Assembly: GCA_949519155.1 (NCBI GenBank)
Contig: CATIQU010000035.1
Span: 1-64,000 of the forward strand
DNA length: 64,000 nt
From: Polaribacter sp. SA4-10
GTDB lineage: Bacteria; Bacteroidota; Bacteroidia; Flavobacteriales; Flavobacteriaceae
Direction: 5' to 3'
A program made the position numbers and the translations under genes. Below, piece by piece: positions 1 through 8,186 of this stretch. Every line of letters starts with the position of its first letter. Within the stretch, counting starts at the first letter, position 1. The notes under the pieces are model-generated. The model did no database searches and was not told the DNA's origin. It saw only the letters and a program-made list of their open reading frames with translations.

Positions 1-1388
1 CCAATACAGAAGTTAGAAAAAATATGCCCTAAAATGTCCTTATCCACATCATATTCACCCGTAATATTACCAAGGTGACGCAAGCATTCTCGAATATCAA
101 TCGAAAATAAATCCGTAGAAATTTCCAAATCAATTCCCTGTTGTACAGACGATATGGCGGTAAGTGCATTGTTCAAAGCTTCAAAATGGCGAGAGTTGGT
201 TACAATCGTTTCATTATTACTCAAAGCACCCGTGTTTACCAAAGAAGTTAAAGCCTCCTTTAAAGCAGTAATCCCCGTTTTTTCTTTCGCAGAAAGTAAA
301 ATTAAATCAGCAATTTCCGATTGCAATAGCGCGCTATCATGGCACGATAACGTATCCGTTTTATTGGCAATTACCAACAAACGCTTGTTTGGAAAACGTT
401 TTTTAATGGTGTCAATTTCTTCTAAAAAGACATCGCTGGAATGCGCAAATTTATTCGAATCCAACAAGAAAACAATCAACTGAGCATTTTCGGCTTTTTC
501 ATAGGTTTTTCTAATACCAATACTTTCAACCACATCATCCGTTTCGCGAATTCCGGCAGTATCAATAAATCGGAAAGCAACCCCATCAATAATCAATTCA
601 TCCTCAATAGCATCTCTCGTAGTCCCGGCAATCTCAGAAACAATGGCTTTTTCCTCATTTAAAAGCGTATTCAATAAGGTAGATTTTCCAACATTAGGTT
701 CCCCAATAATCGCAACCGGAATTCCATTTTTCATGGCATTTCCAAAAGCAAAAGAATCGATTAAACGTTTCAGAACAAAAGAAATTTTTGCCACCAATTC
801 TTTAAACTTTGTGCGGTCGGCAAACTCAACATCCTCCCCAGAAAAATCCAGTTCCAATTCAATCAAAGCCGCAAAATCTAGCAATTGTGCCCGCAATTCC
901 TTCAGTTCATTCGTTATACCCCCCCGCATTTGCTGAATCGCCATTTGATGACTCGCAGCAGAGTTTGAAGCAATGACATCGGCAACCGCTTCCGCCTGAC
1001 TCAAATCCATTTTCCCGTTTAAGAAAGCACGCATGGTAAACTCCCCATTGTCCGCCATTCTACACCCTTTCCGTAAGAATAATTGAATGATTTCTTGTTG
1101 AATAAAACGAGAACCATGGCAGGAAATTTCTACCACATTTTCCCCCGTATACGAACGCGGATTTTTAAAAACAGACACCAATACTTCATCCAGCACAACC
1201 CCATTATTCAAAATATGTCCTAAATGAATCGTATGCGTTTTCACATTCTTTAAAACCTTATTCTTTTTAATAGACGTAAAATTCGCATCCACAATTTGGA
1301 TTGCATTTTCACCAGAAAGTCTAATAACAGAAATTGCACCAACCCCAGAAGGGGTTGCCAATGCGATAATGGTATCCTTATAAATCAT
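1..1388 (-). CDS. mnmE: tRNA uridine-5-carboxymethylaminomethyl modification GTPase MnmE (3' end cut by window)
   Basis: Cytosolic GTPase that, with MnmG, modifies the wobble uridine (U34) of several tRNAs. The frame opens at ATG 1386-1388 and runs without a stop to base 1, giving 462 codons. An N-terminal TrmE domain covers roughly residues 1-120, followed by a helical domain that encloses a Ras-like G domain. The G motifs are clear: GEPNVGKST (about residue 228), GTTRD, DTAG and NKTD. The last readable residues are FCIG, which match the family's C-terminal FCIGK motif, so only about one residue and the stop codon lie outside the window. The start is supported by a TATCTTTG box four bases upstream, which leaves almost no room for a leader. 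Identification is firm. Confidence 0.97.
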   Translation of the reverse strand, partial: MIYKDTIIALATPSGVGAISVIRLSGENAIQIVDANFTSIKKNKVLKNVKTHTIHLGHILNNGVVLDEVLVSVFKNPRSYTGENVVEISCHGSRFIQQEIIQLFLRKGCRMADNGEFTMRAFLNGKMDLSQAEAVADVIASNSAASHQMAIQQMRGGITNELKELRAQLLDFAALIELELDFSGEDVEFADRTKFKELVAKISFVLKRLIDSFAFGNAMKNGIPVAIIGEPNVGKSTLLNTLLNEEKAIVSEIAGTTRDAIEDELIIDGVAFRFIDTAGIRETDDVVESIGIRKTYEKAENAQLIVFLLDSNKFAHSSDVFLEEIDTIKKRFPNKRLLVIANKTDTLSCHDSALLQSEIADLILLSAKEKTGITALKEALTSLVNTGALSNNETIVTNSRHFEALNNALTAISSVQQGIDLEISTDLFSIDIRECLRHLGNITGEYDVDKDILGHIFSNFCI

Positions 1389-1392
1389 GTTG

Positions 1393-1400
1393 CAAAGATA
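1393..1400 (-). promoter_or_regulatory. Bacteroidota -7 promoter box of mnmE (TATCTTTG)
   Basis: On the minus strand TATCTTTG matches the Bacteroidota -7 consensus TAnnTTTG. It ends four bases before the mnmE ATG, so transcription should start at or next to the start codon and give a leaderless or near-leaderless mRNA. No TTG was found at the usual -33 spacing. Confidence 0.6.
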
Positions 1401-1487
1401 CGTAGGTAATTTTGTTATGTAAAAAAAAGCATGTAACAATAATTAAAAGTATGCGTCATACTGATAGCAATCCCAATAAACATCTTC

Positions 1488-1826
1488 ATGAAAAAAGACA
1501 ACCAGCTACTCGTATTAACACATTTAAGTCAATTATTAGATTACGTTACTGGCATTGGAGGTTTTATTGTGCATTTAATTTTGTGGCTCACCAAAAAAGA
1601 TGATATTGAAGGAATGGATCTGCACGGAAAAGCAATTTTAAACTTTAGAATCTCTATATTTATCTACTTAATCCTTTGTATTCCTTTGGTATTATTGCTA
1701 AGGTTGGGCATCCTAGGAATCATTGCCATCGCAGTAATAGCATTTATATTCCCCATTATAAATGCCATAAAAGCAAACAAAGGAGAAGCACCAAACTATC
1801 CGTTTAGCATTTCATTTATAAAATAG
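1488..1826 (+). CDS. Tic20-like / DUF4870 small membrane protein
   Basis: A 112-residue integral membrane protein starting MKKDNQLLVLTHLSQLLDYV. It has three hydrophobic stretches at about residues 15-33, 48-72 and 73-92, with a charged loop (KKDDIEGMDLHGKAILNF) between the first two. The order of a QLL..ltG.gg.i.pli.wl segment, a lhgkailNF segment and a C-terminal hydrophobic pair is typical of the DUF4870/Tic20-like family, whose function in bacteria is unknown. It stands alone on the plus strand, divergent from mnmE. A longer overlapping frame starting at 1412 is in another register and lacks any protein-like pattern. Family assignment is fairly sure; function is not assignable. Confidence 0.8.
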   Translation: MKKDNQLLVLTHLSQLLDYVTGIGGFIVHLILWLTKKDDIEGMDLHGKAILNFRISIFIYLILCIPLVLLLRLGILGIIAIAVIAFIFPIINAIKANKGEAPNYPFSISFIK

Positions 1827-1832
1827 TTTTTT

Positions 1833-1936
1833 GGGGCGCTCCCAAGCAAAAAAAGCTTGGTCAGGCTTATGCTACAATCTTTTTTGGGACGCGCCCCAAA
1901 AAAGGATTTCCACGCCAATCCTTAGCGCGGGCGTTC
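1833..1936 (+). repeat. Structured intergenic element, copy 1 (GGGGCGCTCCC...GCGGGCGTTC)
   Basis: Directly after the Tic20-like gene is a GC-richer, palindrome-rich stretch. GGGGCGCTCCC pairs with GGGACGCGCCCC about 40 bases on. Inside are an AAGC/GCTT hairpin, the string GGTCAGGCTTATGCTA, a T-run and then AAAAAAGGATTTCC. The same ordered blocks occur on the minus strand at 36353-36423, so this is a dispersed element and not random sequence. From memory, similar elements are common between genes in flavobacteria; no function is known to me. It may form an RNA structure downstream of the gene. Confidence 0.7.
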
Positions 1937-1964
1937 AAACAAAAATAACAGCTAATTAGAAGAA

Positions 1965-2399
1965 TTAGATATCCTTAATAACAGTCTCATATTCATAATA
2001 GAACACTTCAAATTTAGCCATAGAAGCAACAAAGAACTCATAACATTTTTGCCAAGTGTCTTTATTGTGAATGCTAAATTTTTCCTCAAACGGAATGTAA
2101 ATACGCTGTATTATTTTTCCGTTATGCAATACATATTCATCATCAAAAATAACATCCGGTAAGTGGTTATCAAGTAAGATATTTTTCAAAGACAAAAGTT
2201 GATCATAATACAAGAGATTTGCCACTTCATCCGGGTTTTCAAAATCCAAACACACACACGCTTTCTTACGATCTGCCTGAAATTTGAAGGCAATCCCTTT
2301 TACTTTGGTATTGTACAGCAACCATTTCCTTGGAAACGATTTTCCAAAAGAAGTCCAGAACTCCTTTCTTAATTTTTCAGAATCGTCTTTATTAAACAT
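1965..2399 (-). CDS. DUF4268 domain-containing protein
   Basis: A 144-residue soluble protein with no signal peptide or membrane segment, rich in aromatic and charged residues. The opening FNKDDSEKLRKEFWTSFGKS and the central KACVCLDFENPD and IYIPFEEKFSIHNKDTWQ blocks agree with the stand-alone DUF4268 family widely found in Bacteroidota. DUF4268 also occurs fused to nuclease-like domains in other proteins, but no nuclease motif is visible here. It is monocistronic in appearance, between the repeat element and miaE. The family call comes from remembered sequence pattern; the molecular role is unknown. Confidence 0.75.
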   Translation of the reverse strand: MFNKDDSEKLRKEFWTSFGKSFPRKWLLYNTKVKGIAFKFQADRKKACVCLDFENPDEVANLLYYDQLLSLKNILLDNHLPDVIFDDEYVLHNGKIIQRIYIPFEEKFSIHNKDTWQKCYEFFVASMAKFEVFYYEYETVIKDI

Positions 2400-2519
2400 G
2401 TTCTTTTAGTGGTTTCATTTATTCGGTAGTGTCAATCGTATAAAATGGGAAAGCAATTTTGTGCAAATACCTGTCAGAATGGCTTTAAAAGACATATACA
2501 TTAATCAATAGATACTTTT

Positions 2520-3101
2520 TTATCCATGAATTTTAGCCACACTACCGCGTTCCTTCATCAAGGCTGCTTCAAAAGCAACCAATGCATTCCATTTTTCATC
2601 AACAATCGCACGGTCTTGGTACGATCTTGCTAAGGTTAAAAAAGTAGTGTAGTGGTTGGCTTCCGAAATCATGAGATTTTTGTAGAATTTAGACAATTCC
2701 ACATCCTCCATATTTTCAGAAAAAACCTTAAAACGCTCGCAGCTTCTTGCTTCAATTAAAGCAGCCACCAATAAACGTTGCACCAAAGCAATGGTTCTAT
2801 CGTGTGTTTTTGTAAAGAATTTTTGAAGTTTGATTGCGTAATCATTTTTTTGCTCTCTCCCCAATACCATATCTCTTTTCAACATCAACAAATGCACCAT
2901 TTTAAAATGTTGCATTTCCTCAATAGCAATGTTGCTCATTTCTTTCACCAACTCCGTTTCTTCCGAATAATTGATGATAATCGACACCGCATTCGAAGCC
3001 GCTTTTTGTTCTAAAAAAGCATGATCTGTTAATATTTGCGATAGGTCAGCCTTAGCAATCTCTGCCCAAGAAGTTTCCGTTTCAAATTGTAATCCTAACA
3101 T
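2520..3101 (-). CDS. miaE: tRNA-(ms2io6A)-hydroxylase MiaE
   Basis: A non-haem diiron monooxygenase that hydroxylates the isopentenyl side chain of ms2i6A37 in tRNA. The 193-residue protein is a ferritin-like four-helix bundle. The metal ligands can be read as E31 (in HAFLEQKAA), E62 and H65 (EEMQH), E117 (EARSCERF), and E147 and H150 (EANHY). Length matches the short MiaE group. Its ATG overlaps the last codons of the upstream sulP gene by seven bases, so the two are probably translated from one mRNA with usp. The link with an anion transporter is positional; no functional connection is evident. Confidence 0.93.
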   Translation of the reverse strand: MLGLQFETETSWAEIAKADLSQILTDHAFLEQKAASNAVSIIINYSEETELVKEMSNIAIEEMQHFKMVHLLMLKRDMVLGREQKNDYAIKLQKFFTKTHDRTIALVQRLLVAALIEARSCERFKVFSENMEDVELSKFYKNLMISEANHYTTFLTLARSYQDRAIVDEKWNALVAFEAALMKERGSVAKIHG

Positions 3102-5293
3102 TTTTCTATAATTTTACGCAAACTCGCCCCAAAATAGGCCAGCGCTTTCATTTCCTTCACACTTGCCAAACGTTCATTGCTAAAGATCAGTAAACCCACC
3201 TTAGACGCTTCTATATGATACTGTTTATTACTCTCTAAAAACAAAATTAATTCATCCGTAAAAAAGGCTCTAATTTTAGCTTCATTTTTCCCTAACAAAT
3301 AAAAGCGTTTGCTAAAATCGGGATGCCCGTCAAGATCAATATCCTTAAAACCAGCAAAATGATAGAGGTATTCAAAAATACCCTCTTTATCCAAGGTAAA
3401 ATTTGGGACTTCTTTTTGGGTATGAATATGAAACATGGTTGCTTTTATTACTTGTTTTGCAATCAATTCACCCTCAGAAAATTGTACATCAAAAATGGTG
3501 CAATCATCATTTGAAAGTACATTGGAAACCTTGTCTATTTTACGGGTTTTAAAATAACCAAATTGCGGCAATTCTTCCAATTCTACACCCGAAAACGCAT
3601 CATAATGGTAATGCATTTCTTTACTAATTTTTTGAATATTTTTCTGTCTTTTCGTCAATACCCCTTTCTTAGGAATCATTTGTTTCGGTAAAATTTTACG
3701 CAATGCAAATGGATGTTCACTACCAGATTTTGAATCGTCCAAACCAATCACCTCAAAATGACCTCCTTTTCGAGCAAACGCCGCCGCATAATTACTCATG
3801 TTTTCCATGACAGAATGATCTACGAAATCACACAAAGAAAAATCGACAATCGCTTCTTTTGTTTCTGGAATCTGATTTAGTTTCGATTTTAGTTTTGTAA
3901 AATTTAAAAAAGAAGCGAAGTTTTTTACACTCACATAATACTTTCCATCCTCAGTAAACATTAAAACATTGGGTTTTAGAATGTTTTTAACAAAGAGTAA
4001 AATGTTTTTATTAATGATCACATGAAGTATGAAGGTAATGATAATACCAAAGATGATTCCAGTAATTAAACTGGTTGAGATAGTGACCAATAGGGTGACT
4101 AAAAAAATAATTAATTGTTCAGATCCAACACGAAATACTTTTTTTAAGTTTTCTGGAGAAGCCAGTTTGTAGCCCGTATAAACCAAAATGGCAGCTAAAG
4201 CGGGGAGGGGTATCTTTTTTAATTCCGAAGCAAATAATAAAATAAATAAGACCAAAAAACCTGCATGAAAAAAGTTGGCAGATCGGTTGCTTCCTTTGTT
4301 ATTTACATTTACAGAACTTCGTGCAATTACAGTAACCACATTCAATCCGCCTAAAAAACCACTAATTACAGTAGCCAACCCCAATGCACGAATGTCTTTG
4401 TTTACGTTAGATCGTCTTTTTAATGGGTCCAATTTATCAACTGCCTTAATGCTTAGTAAACTTTCGATACTCGCAATTAATGTAATTGAAATTACAGCGT
4501 TTATAAAGCTTAACTCAGAGAGCATTCCAAAATCTGGAAAGGCAAAATTGGATAGAATATCATTGGGTAAGTCAATCAATAATTTCTTTTCAATTGGATA
4601 AGAAGCCGTTGATAACAAATCAAAATAATAGTACATTCCAACACTCAATACCACAATCCACATGGGAGCAGGGATCAATTGGAAATATCGATTTCTTATT
4701 TTACTATAAAAAACCATAATCAGCAAACTAATAACGCCAGTCAAACCTGCATAGAAAACACTTGAGTTGTCTGTTCTTATTAAATTGAAGATTCCTTCTG
4801 GAATTTGAATTAACAATTCAATAATACTTCCTTTGGCATCTAAATTGCCCAACATCACATGAATCTGCTTGGCAAAAATACCAATACCAATGGCTGCAAG
4901 CATTCCCTGTATGGCAGAAGAGGGAAAGAAGTCTCCCAAAGATCCCATGCGAAGAAATCCAAGGATGATCATGATAATTCCAGATATAACAATGGCTGCC
5001 AAGGTAAATAAATATCCCTGATACATGTCTCCGTTTCCAAGCGTTGTAATGGCTGCAAGAATTACGACTACTAAACCGTTTCCAGGTCCCGTAATGGTTA
5101 CGTTAGATCCTCCTAACAAGGCAACAACTGTACCTCCAACAACTGCTGCAATAATCCCAGAAATTGGTGGCGCGCCAGAGGCCAAAGCCAAACCTAATCC
5201 TAAAGGGAGCGCAATCAAAGAAACTACAAAACCAGAAAATAGATTTGTTGGAATTTCTCCTAGAAAAGTTTTAAAGGTGCTTTTTGGATTCAT
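3095..5293 (-). CDS. SulP family anion transporter with STAS domain and extra C-terminal domain
   Basis: Inner-membrane SLC26/SulP carrier of inorganic anions; sulfate or bicarbonate is the usual substrate, but the sequence does not decide between them. Residues 1-430 hold the transporter core with about 10-14 hydrophobic segments, including the N-terminal LIALPLGLGLALASGAPP signature and the VTGP-like ITGPGNGL motif. A STAS domain follows at about residues 455-540 (IVDFSLCDFVDHSVMENM). The protein then continues for nearly 200 more cytoplasmic residues, making it longer (732) than a usual SulP (about 500-570). The start ATG shares one base with the usp stop (TAATG), indicating translational coupling. 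The USP-SulP pairing recurs in Bacteroidota. Confidence 0.92.
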   Translation of the reverse strand: MNPKSTFKTFLGEIPTNLFSGFVVSLIALPLGLGLALASGAPPISGIIAAVVGGTVVALLGGSNVTITGPGNGLVVVILAAITTLGNGDMYQGYLFTLAAIVISGIIMIILGFLRMGSLGDFFPSSAIQGMLAAIGIGIFAKQIHVMLGNLDAKGSIIELLIQIPEGIFNLIRTDNSSVFYAGLTGVISLLIMVFYSKIRNRYFQLIPAPMWIVVLSVGMYYYFDLLSTASYPIEKKLLIDLPNDILSNFAFPDFGMLSELSFINAVISITLIASIESLLSIKAVDKLDPLKRRSNVNKDIRALGLATVISGFLGGLNVVTVIARSSVNVNNKGSNRSANFFHAGFLVLFILLFASELKKIPLPALAAILVYTGYKLASPENLKKVFRVGSEQLIIFLVTLLVTISTSLITGIIFGIIITFILHVIINKNILLFVKNILKPNVLMFTEDGKYYVSVKNFASFLNFTKLKSKLNQIPETKEAIVDFSLCDFVDHSVMENMSNYAAAFARKGGHFEVIGLDDSKSGSEHPFALRKILPKQMIPKKGVLTKRQKNIQKISKEMHYHYDAFSGVELEELPQFGYFKTRKIDKVSNVLSNDDCTIFDVQFSEGELIAKQVIKATMFHIHTQKEVPNFTLDKEGIFEYLYHFAGFKDIDLDGHPDFSKRFYLLGKNEAKIRAFFTDELILFLESNKQYHIEASKVGLLIFSNERLASVKEMKALAYFGASLRKIIEKC

Positions 5294-6150
5294 TATTTTA
5301 CAATTAATACATCTGTTGGTAATTCAGATAAAATATATTCAATATCGTGTGGAAAAATTCGATCTATAATTCGAATCTTATCGGGTGCGTTCATGACCAA
5401 TAAATCGGCACGTTTTACTTTTGCATAATGTCCTATAGAGTATCCTCTACGACCAAAAATACTTTGGGTTTTTACCGTAATATTTTCGTAATCAATTTCA
5501 TTTAAAATATTTTTAACCCGCATATCTTCTCGGTTCTTGATGCGTTCTTTTATAATCGTAGACTTTCGTAAGGTACGGTCATCATTGACTTCTACCTGTA
5601 ATTCAGATTGACTTACTTCTTCTACAATTGTAATTTTTTTACAGTTTAAACGTTTTGAGAAATCAAAGGCAGTTTCAATTGTTTTGGTTGTTTTATCGTC
5701 ATGCAATCCATTTACAACAATGTGTTTACATGCCACTCTAATCACTGAGGGTTTTATCATTAATAAAACGGAGCATGGGGCCTTTCTAGTTAAGACTCTC
5801 GCAATAGAACCCACGTAGTATTTTAGTAATTTTTCTTGCTGTAGTGCCCCTAAAATCAATAAATCAACTGCTTCATCAGTACATGTTTTTAAGATAACAT
5901 CTACCGGTTTACCAGTTTGCCAAATTATTTTAAAAGGATTTTTTAAAGGCTCAGCTTCTTTTAATAAGTTAGATAACTGCTCTTTTTTTGCATCATTTTC
6001 TTCACCAACATGTACTCCAATTAATTGTGCGTCAAACATATTTGCCATTCTTGCAGCTTCAAATAAATTTGATTTCAAGTTGGGCGAAAAGGCAATTCCA
6101 ATAAGAATTTTATTAATTGTATTCAAGAATTTTAATGTAATTAGTGACAA
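5293..6150 (-). CDS. Universal stress protein (tandem USP domains)
   Basis: A 285-residue cytosolic protein with two USP-like alpha/beta domains. The first (about residues 10-135) starts NKILIGIAFSPNLKSNLFEA and ends with the GSIARVLTRKAPCSVLLMI pattern that forms the nucleotide-binding loop in ATP-binding USPs, although the GxxG spacing is imperfect. The second (about 140-285) ends in ADLLVMNAPDK and LPTDVLIVK and is more diverged. It is first in the usp-sulP-miaE run and its stop codon overlaps the sulP start (TAATG). It may regulate the transporter it is coupled to, since Usp-like domains accompany SulP proteins elsewhere; that role is inferred from context only. Confidence 0.9.
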   Translation of the reverse strand: MSLITLKFLNTINKILIGIAFSPNLKSNLFEAARMANMFDAQLIGVHVGEENDAKKEQLSNLLKEAEPLKNPFKIIWQTGKPVDVILKTCTDEAVDLLILGALQQEKLLKYYVGSIARVLTRKAPCSVLLMIKPSVIRVACKHIVVNGLHDDKTTKTIETAFDFSKRLNCKKITIVEEVSQSELQVEVNDDRTLRKSTIIKERIKNREDMRVKNILNEIDYENITVKTQSIFGRRGYSIGHYAKVKRADLLVMNAPDKIRIIDRIFPHDIEYILSELPTDVLIVK

Positions 6151-6302
6151 GGCACAAGATAATAAACTTTACATGAAATAAGAAAACTATCATTTAGTTT
6201 TTTGAAAGGAAATAGTAATTTTTTTTCAGAAAGGCTGACGGATTAAATTGATTGCAAAAGGGCGCAAAAACAAAGAGAAACACTTTTTAAAGGGTGTTTT
6301 TA

Positions 6303-7997
6303 CTACATATCCAATTCAAAAACTTGCCTCAATTTCCCTAAAAGGGGGTTTTTGTCTTTCAGTTTATTGAATTTTTCAAGTGGGGTATAGGCAAACTTTT
6401 TTTCAACCGTTTCGTTTAAAACAGCATCGATTGTAATTCCATAGTTATTTAATTTTTCACGTAAAAAATTTAGTAATTTGGGTCTTCCTCTCTTAAATTG
6501 ATCTTGCATTAATTTATTGGGAACTGTAAAATTAATTGTAAAACCTTTGCCTAATTTAGGGATGTCTGTAGCAACTATAGATGCCATACTACGCTCACCT
6601 TTTTCGTTTAAAAGGGAAACATATTCTTTCCATAGTTTTTGCAATTTCTCTTCGTTAAAAGCTTCTTTTGGATGGTTGTCAAAATTTTCTTCAACAGCAG
6701 ATTTCTGTACTACTTTCTTCTCATGAACACTTTTTAAAGAAAGGGAAGAAGAACGTCTTTGGACGTTTTGCAATACCGGTTTTGGGGCTTTTGGCTTGGG
6801 TGTTTCTAAAACTATTTCTGGAATTGAAGCAATAATTTTAGGTACCGAAATCGGTTGTTGAATTACTTTTTTTGCAGGCGAAAGTGCTTGAAAAAAGGTG
6901 GCTGGTATTATGTAGTTAGCTGATTTTTTTTTTTCTCCATCAAAAGTGATAGAGGCAATCTGCATTAACGTTAATTCTGTAAGCAATCGTTGATTCTTAC
7001 TGGTTCGGTATTTTAAATCACAATCATTCGCTTTCTCAATGGCTTGTAGTAAAAAAGGAATGGATGCTTTTACCGCTTGTTGTAAATATTTCTTTTTCGC
7101 ATTGTCTCCAACTTCTAATAGTTCAACCGTTGCTTTGTCTTTGGCAACTAATAGATCTCTAAAATGACTTGCCAATCCGTTGATAAAATGATGGCCTTCA
7201 AACCCTTTCCCTAATATGGTGTTGAACGCATTTAAAACATCGGGAATTTTATTGTCTAGCAATAAATCGGTCATCGAAAAGTAGGTATCGTAATCCAATA
7301 CATTTAAGTTTTCGGTCACCGCTTCTCTCGTTAAATTCTTTCCAGAAAAACTAACCACCCTGTCAAAAATAGACAACGCATCCCGCATGGCACCATCTGC
7401 TTTTTGAGCAATGATATGAAGGGCATCATCTTCAGCAGTAATACCTTCTTTTTGGCAAATTACTTTTAGATAATTCTTTGCATCTAAAACCCCAATTCTT
7501 TTGAAGTCGAAAATTTGACAACGCGATAAAATAGTAGGTATTATTTTATGTTTTTCTGTGGTTGCTAAGATAAAAATAGCATGGGCAGGCGGTTCTTCTA
7601 AAGTTTTTAGAAATGCATTAAAAGCAGATTGAGAAAGCATGTGTACTTCATCAATAATATACACTTTGTATTTCCCTGTTTGTGGCGGAATACGAACCTG
7701 ATCAGTTAAACTTCGAATATCATCCACAGAGTTGTTTGAAGCGGCATCCAATTCAAAAATATTGAAAGCAAAATCTTCGTCTTTTACGTTTTCTAACCCT
7801 TGTTCATTGATTTTCTTGGCTAAGATTCTTGCACAAGATGTTTTCCCAACTCCTCTAGGGCCTGTAAACAATAAAGCTTGCGCTAAATGATCGTTTTTTA
7901 TAGCGTTTTCTAAAGTATTGGTAATGGCTTGTTGCCCAACAACATCCTCAAAAATTTGAGGACGGTATTTACGCGCAGAAACTATAAAATGCTCCAT
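6303..7997 (-). CDS. dnaX: DNA polymerase III subunit gamma/tau
   Basis: Clamp-loader ATPase of the replisome. The 564-residue protein has an AAA+ module: Walker A GPRGVGKTS at residues 46-54, Walker B/DExH in IIDEVHMLS, sensor 1 (LATTEKHKI) and an SRC motif (SRCQIFDFKRI). Helical domain III and a Lys/Pro-rich linker (about 370-430) precede a tau-like C-terminal region. The zinc-binding cysteines usual between Walker A and DAASN are absent: that stretch reads NEQGLENVKDEDFAFNIFEL. No obvious slippery A6G-type site for making gamma by frameshift was recognised. The start at ATG 7995-7997 sits about 20 bases downstream of a good promoter. A short hairpin immediately follows the stop at 6278-6301. 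Confidence 0.96.
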   Translation of the reverse strand: MEHFIVSARKYRPQIFEDVVGQQAITNTLENAIKNDHLAQALLFTGPRGVGKTSCARILAKKINEQGLENVKDEDFAFNIFELDAASNNSVDDIRSLTDQVRIPPQTGKYKVYIIDEVHMLSQSAFNAFLKTLEEPPAHAIFILATTEKHKIIPTILSRCQIFDFKRIGVLDAKNYLKVICQKEGITAEDDALHIIAQKADGAMRDALSIFDRVVSFSGKNLTREAVTENLNVLDYDTYFSMTDLLLDNKIPDVLNAFNTILGKGFEGHHFINGLASHFRDLLVAKDKATVELLEVGDNAKKKYLQQAVKASIPFLLQAIEKANDCDLKYRTSKNQRLLTELTLMQIASITFDGEKKKSANYIIPATFFQALSPAKKVIQQPISVPKIIASIPEIVLETPKPKAPKPVLQNVQRRSSSLSLKSVHEKKVVQKSAVEENFDNHPKEAFNEEKLQKLWKEYVSLLNEKGERSMASIVATDIPKLGKGFTINFTVPNKLMQDQFKRGRPKLLNFLREKLNNYGITIDAVLNETVEKKFAYTPLEKFNKLKDKNPLLGKLRQVFELDM

Positions 7998-8020
7998 GTA
8001 TATTGATTATCTTTGTGTAA

Positions 8021-8051
8021 CAAAAGTAGGTATCTACTTCTTTTTTTACAA
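8021..8051 (-). promoter_or_regulatory. dnaX promoter (TTG-N20-TACTTTTG)
   Basis: On the minus strand TTG (8049-8051) is followed after 20 bases by TACTTTTG (8021-8028), fitting the flavobacterial consensus TTG-N17-23-TAnnTTTG. The -7 box ends 23 bases before the dnaX ATG. Confidence 0.65.
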
Positions 8052-8186
8052 GAATCATTTTTAACAAAATGCTAAAGTTGTAAACAATTATAAGGAATGG
8101 TCCGTATATTTTGTTTTTATAAAAGTTCATTTTCTAGACACATTATTTAGTGTGAAGTATTTACAATAATTTTTAACTCAGTTATC

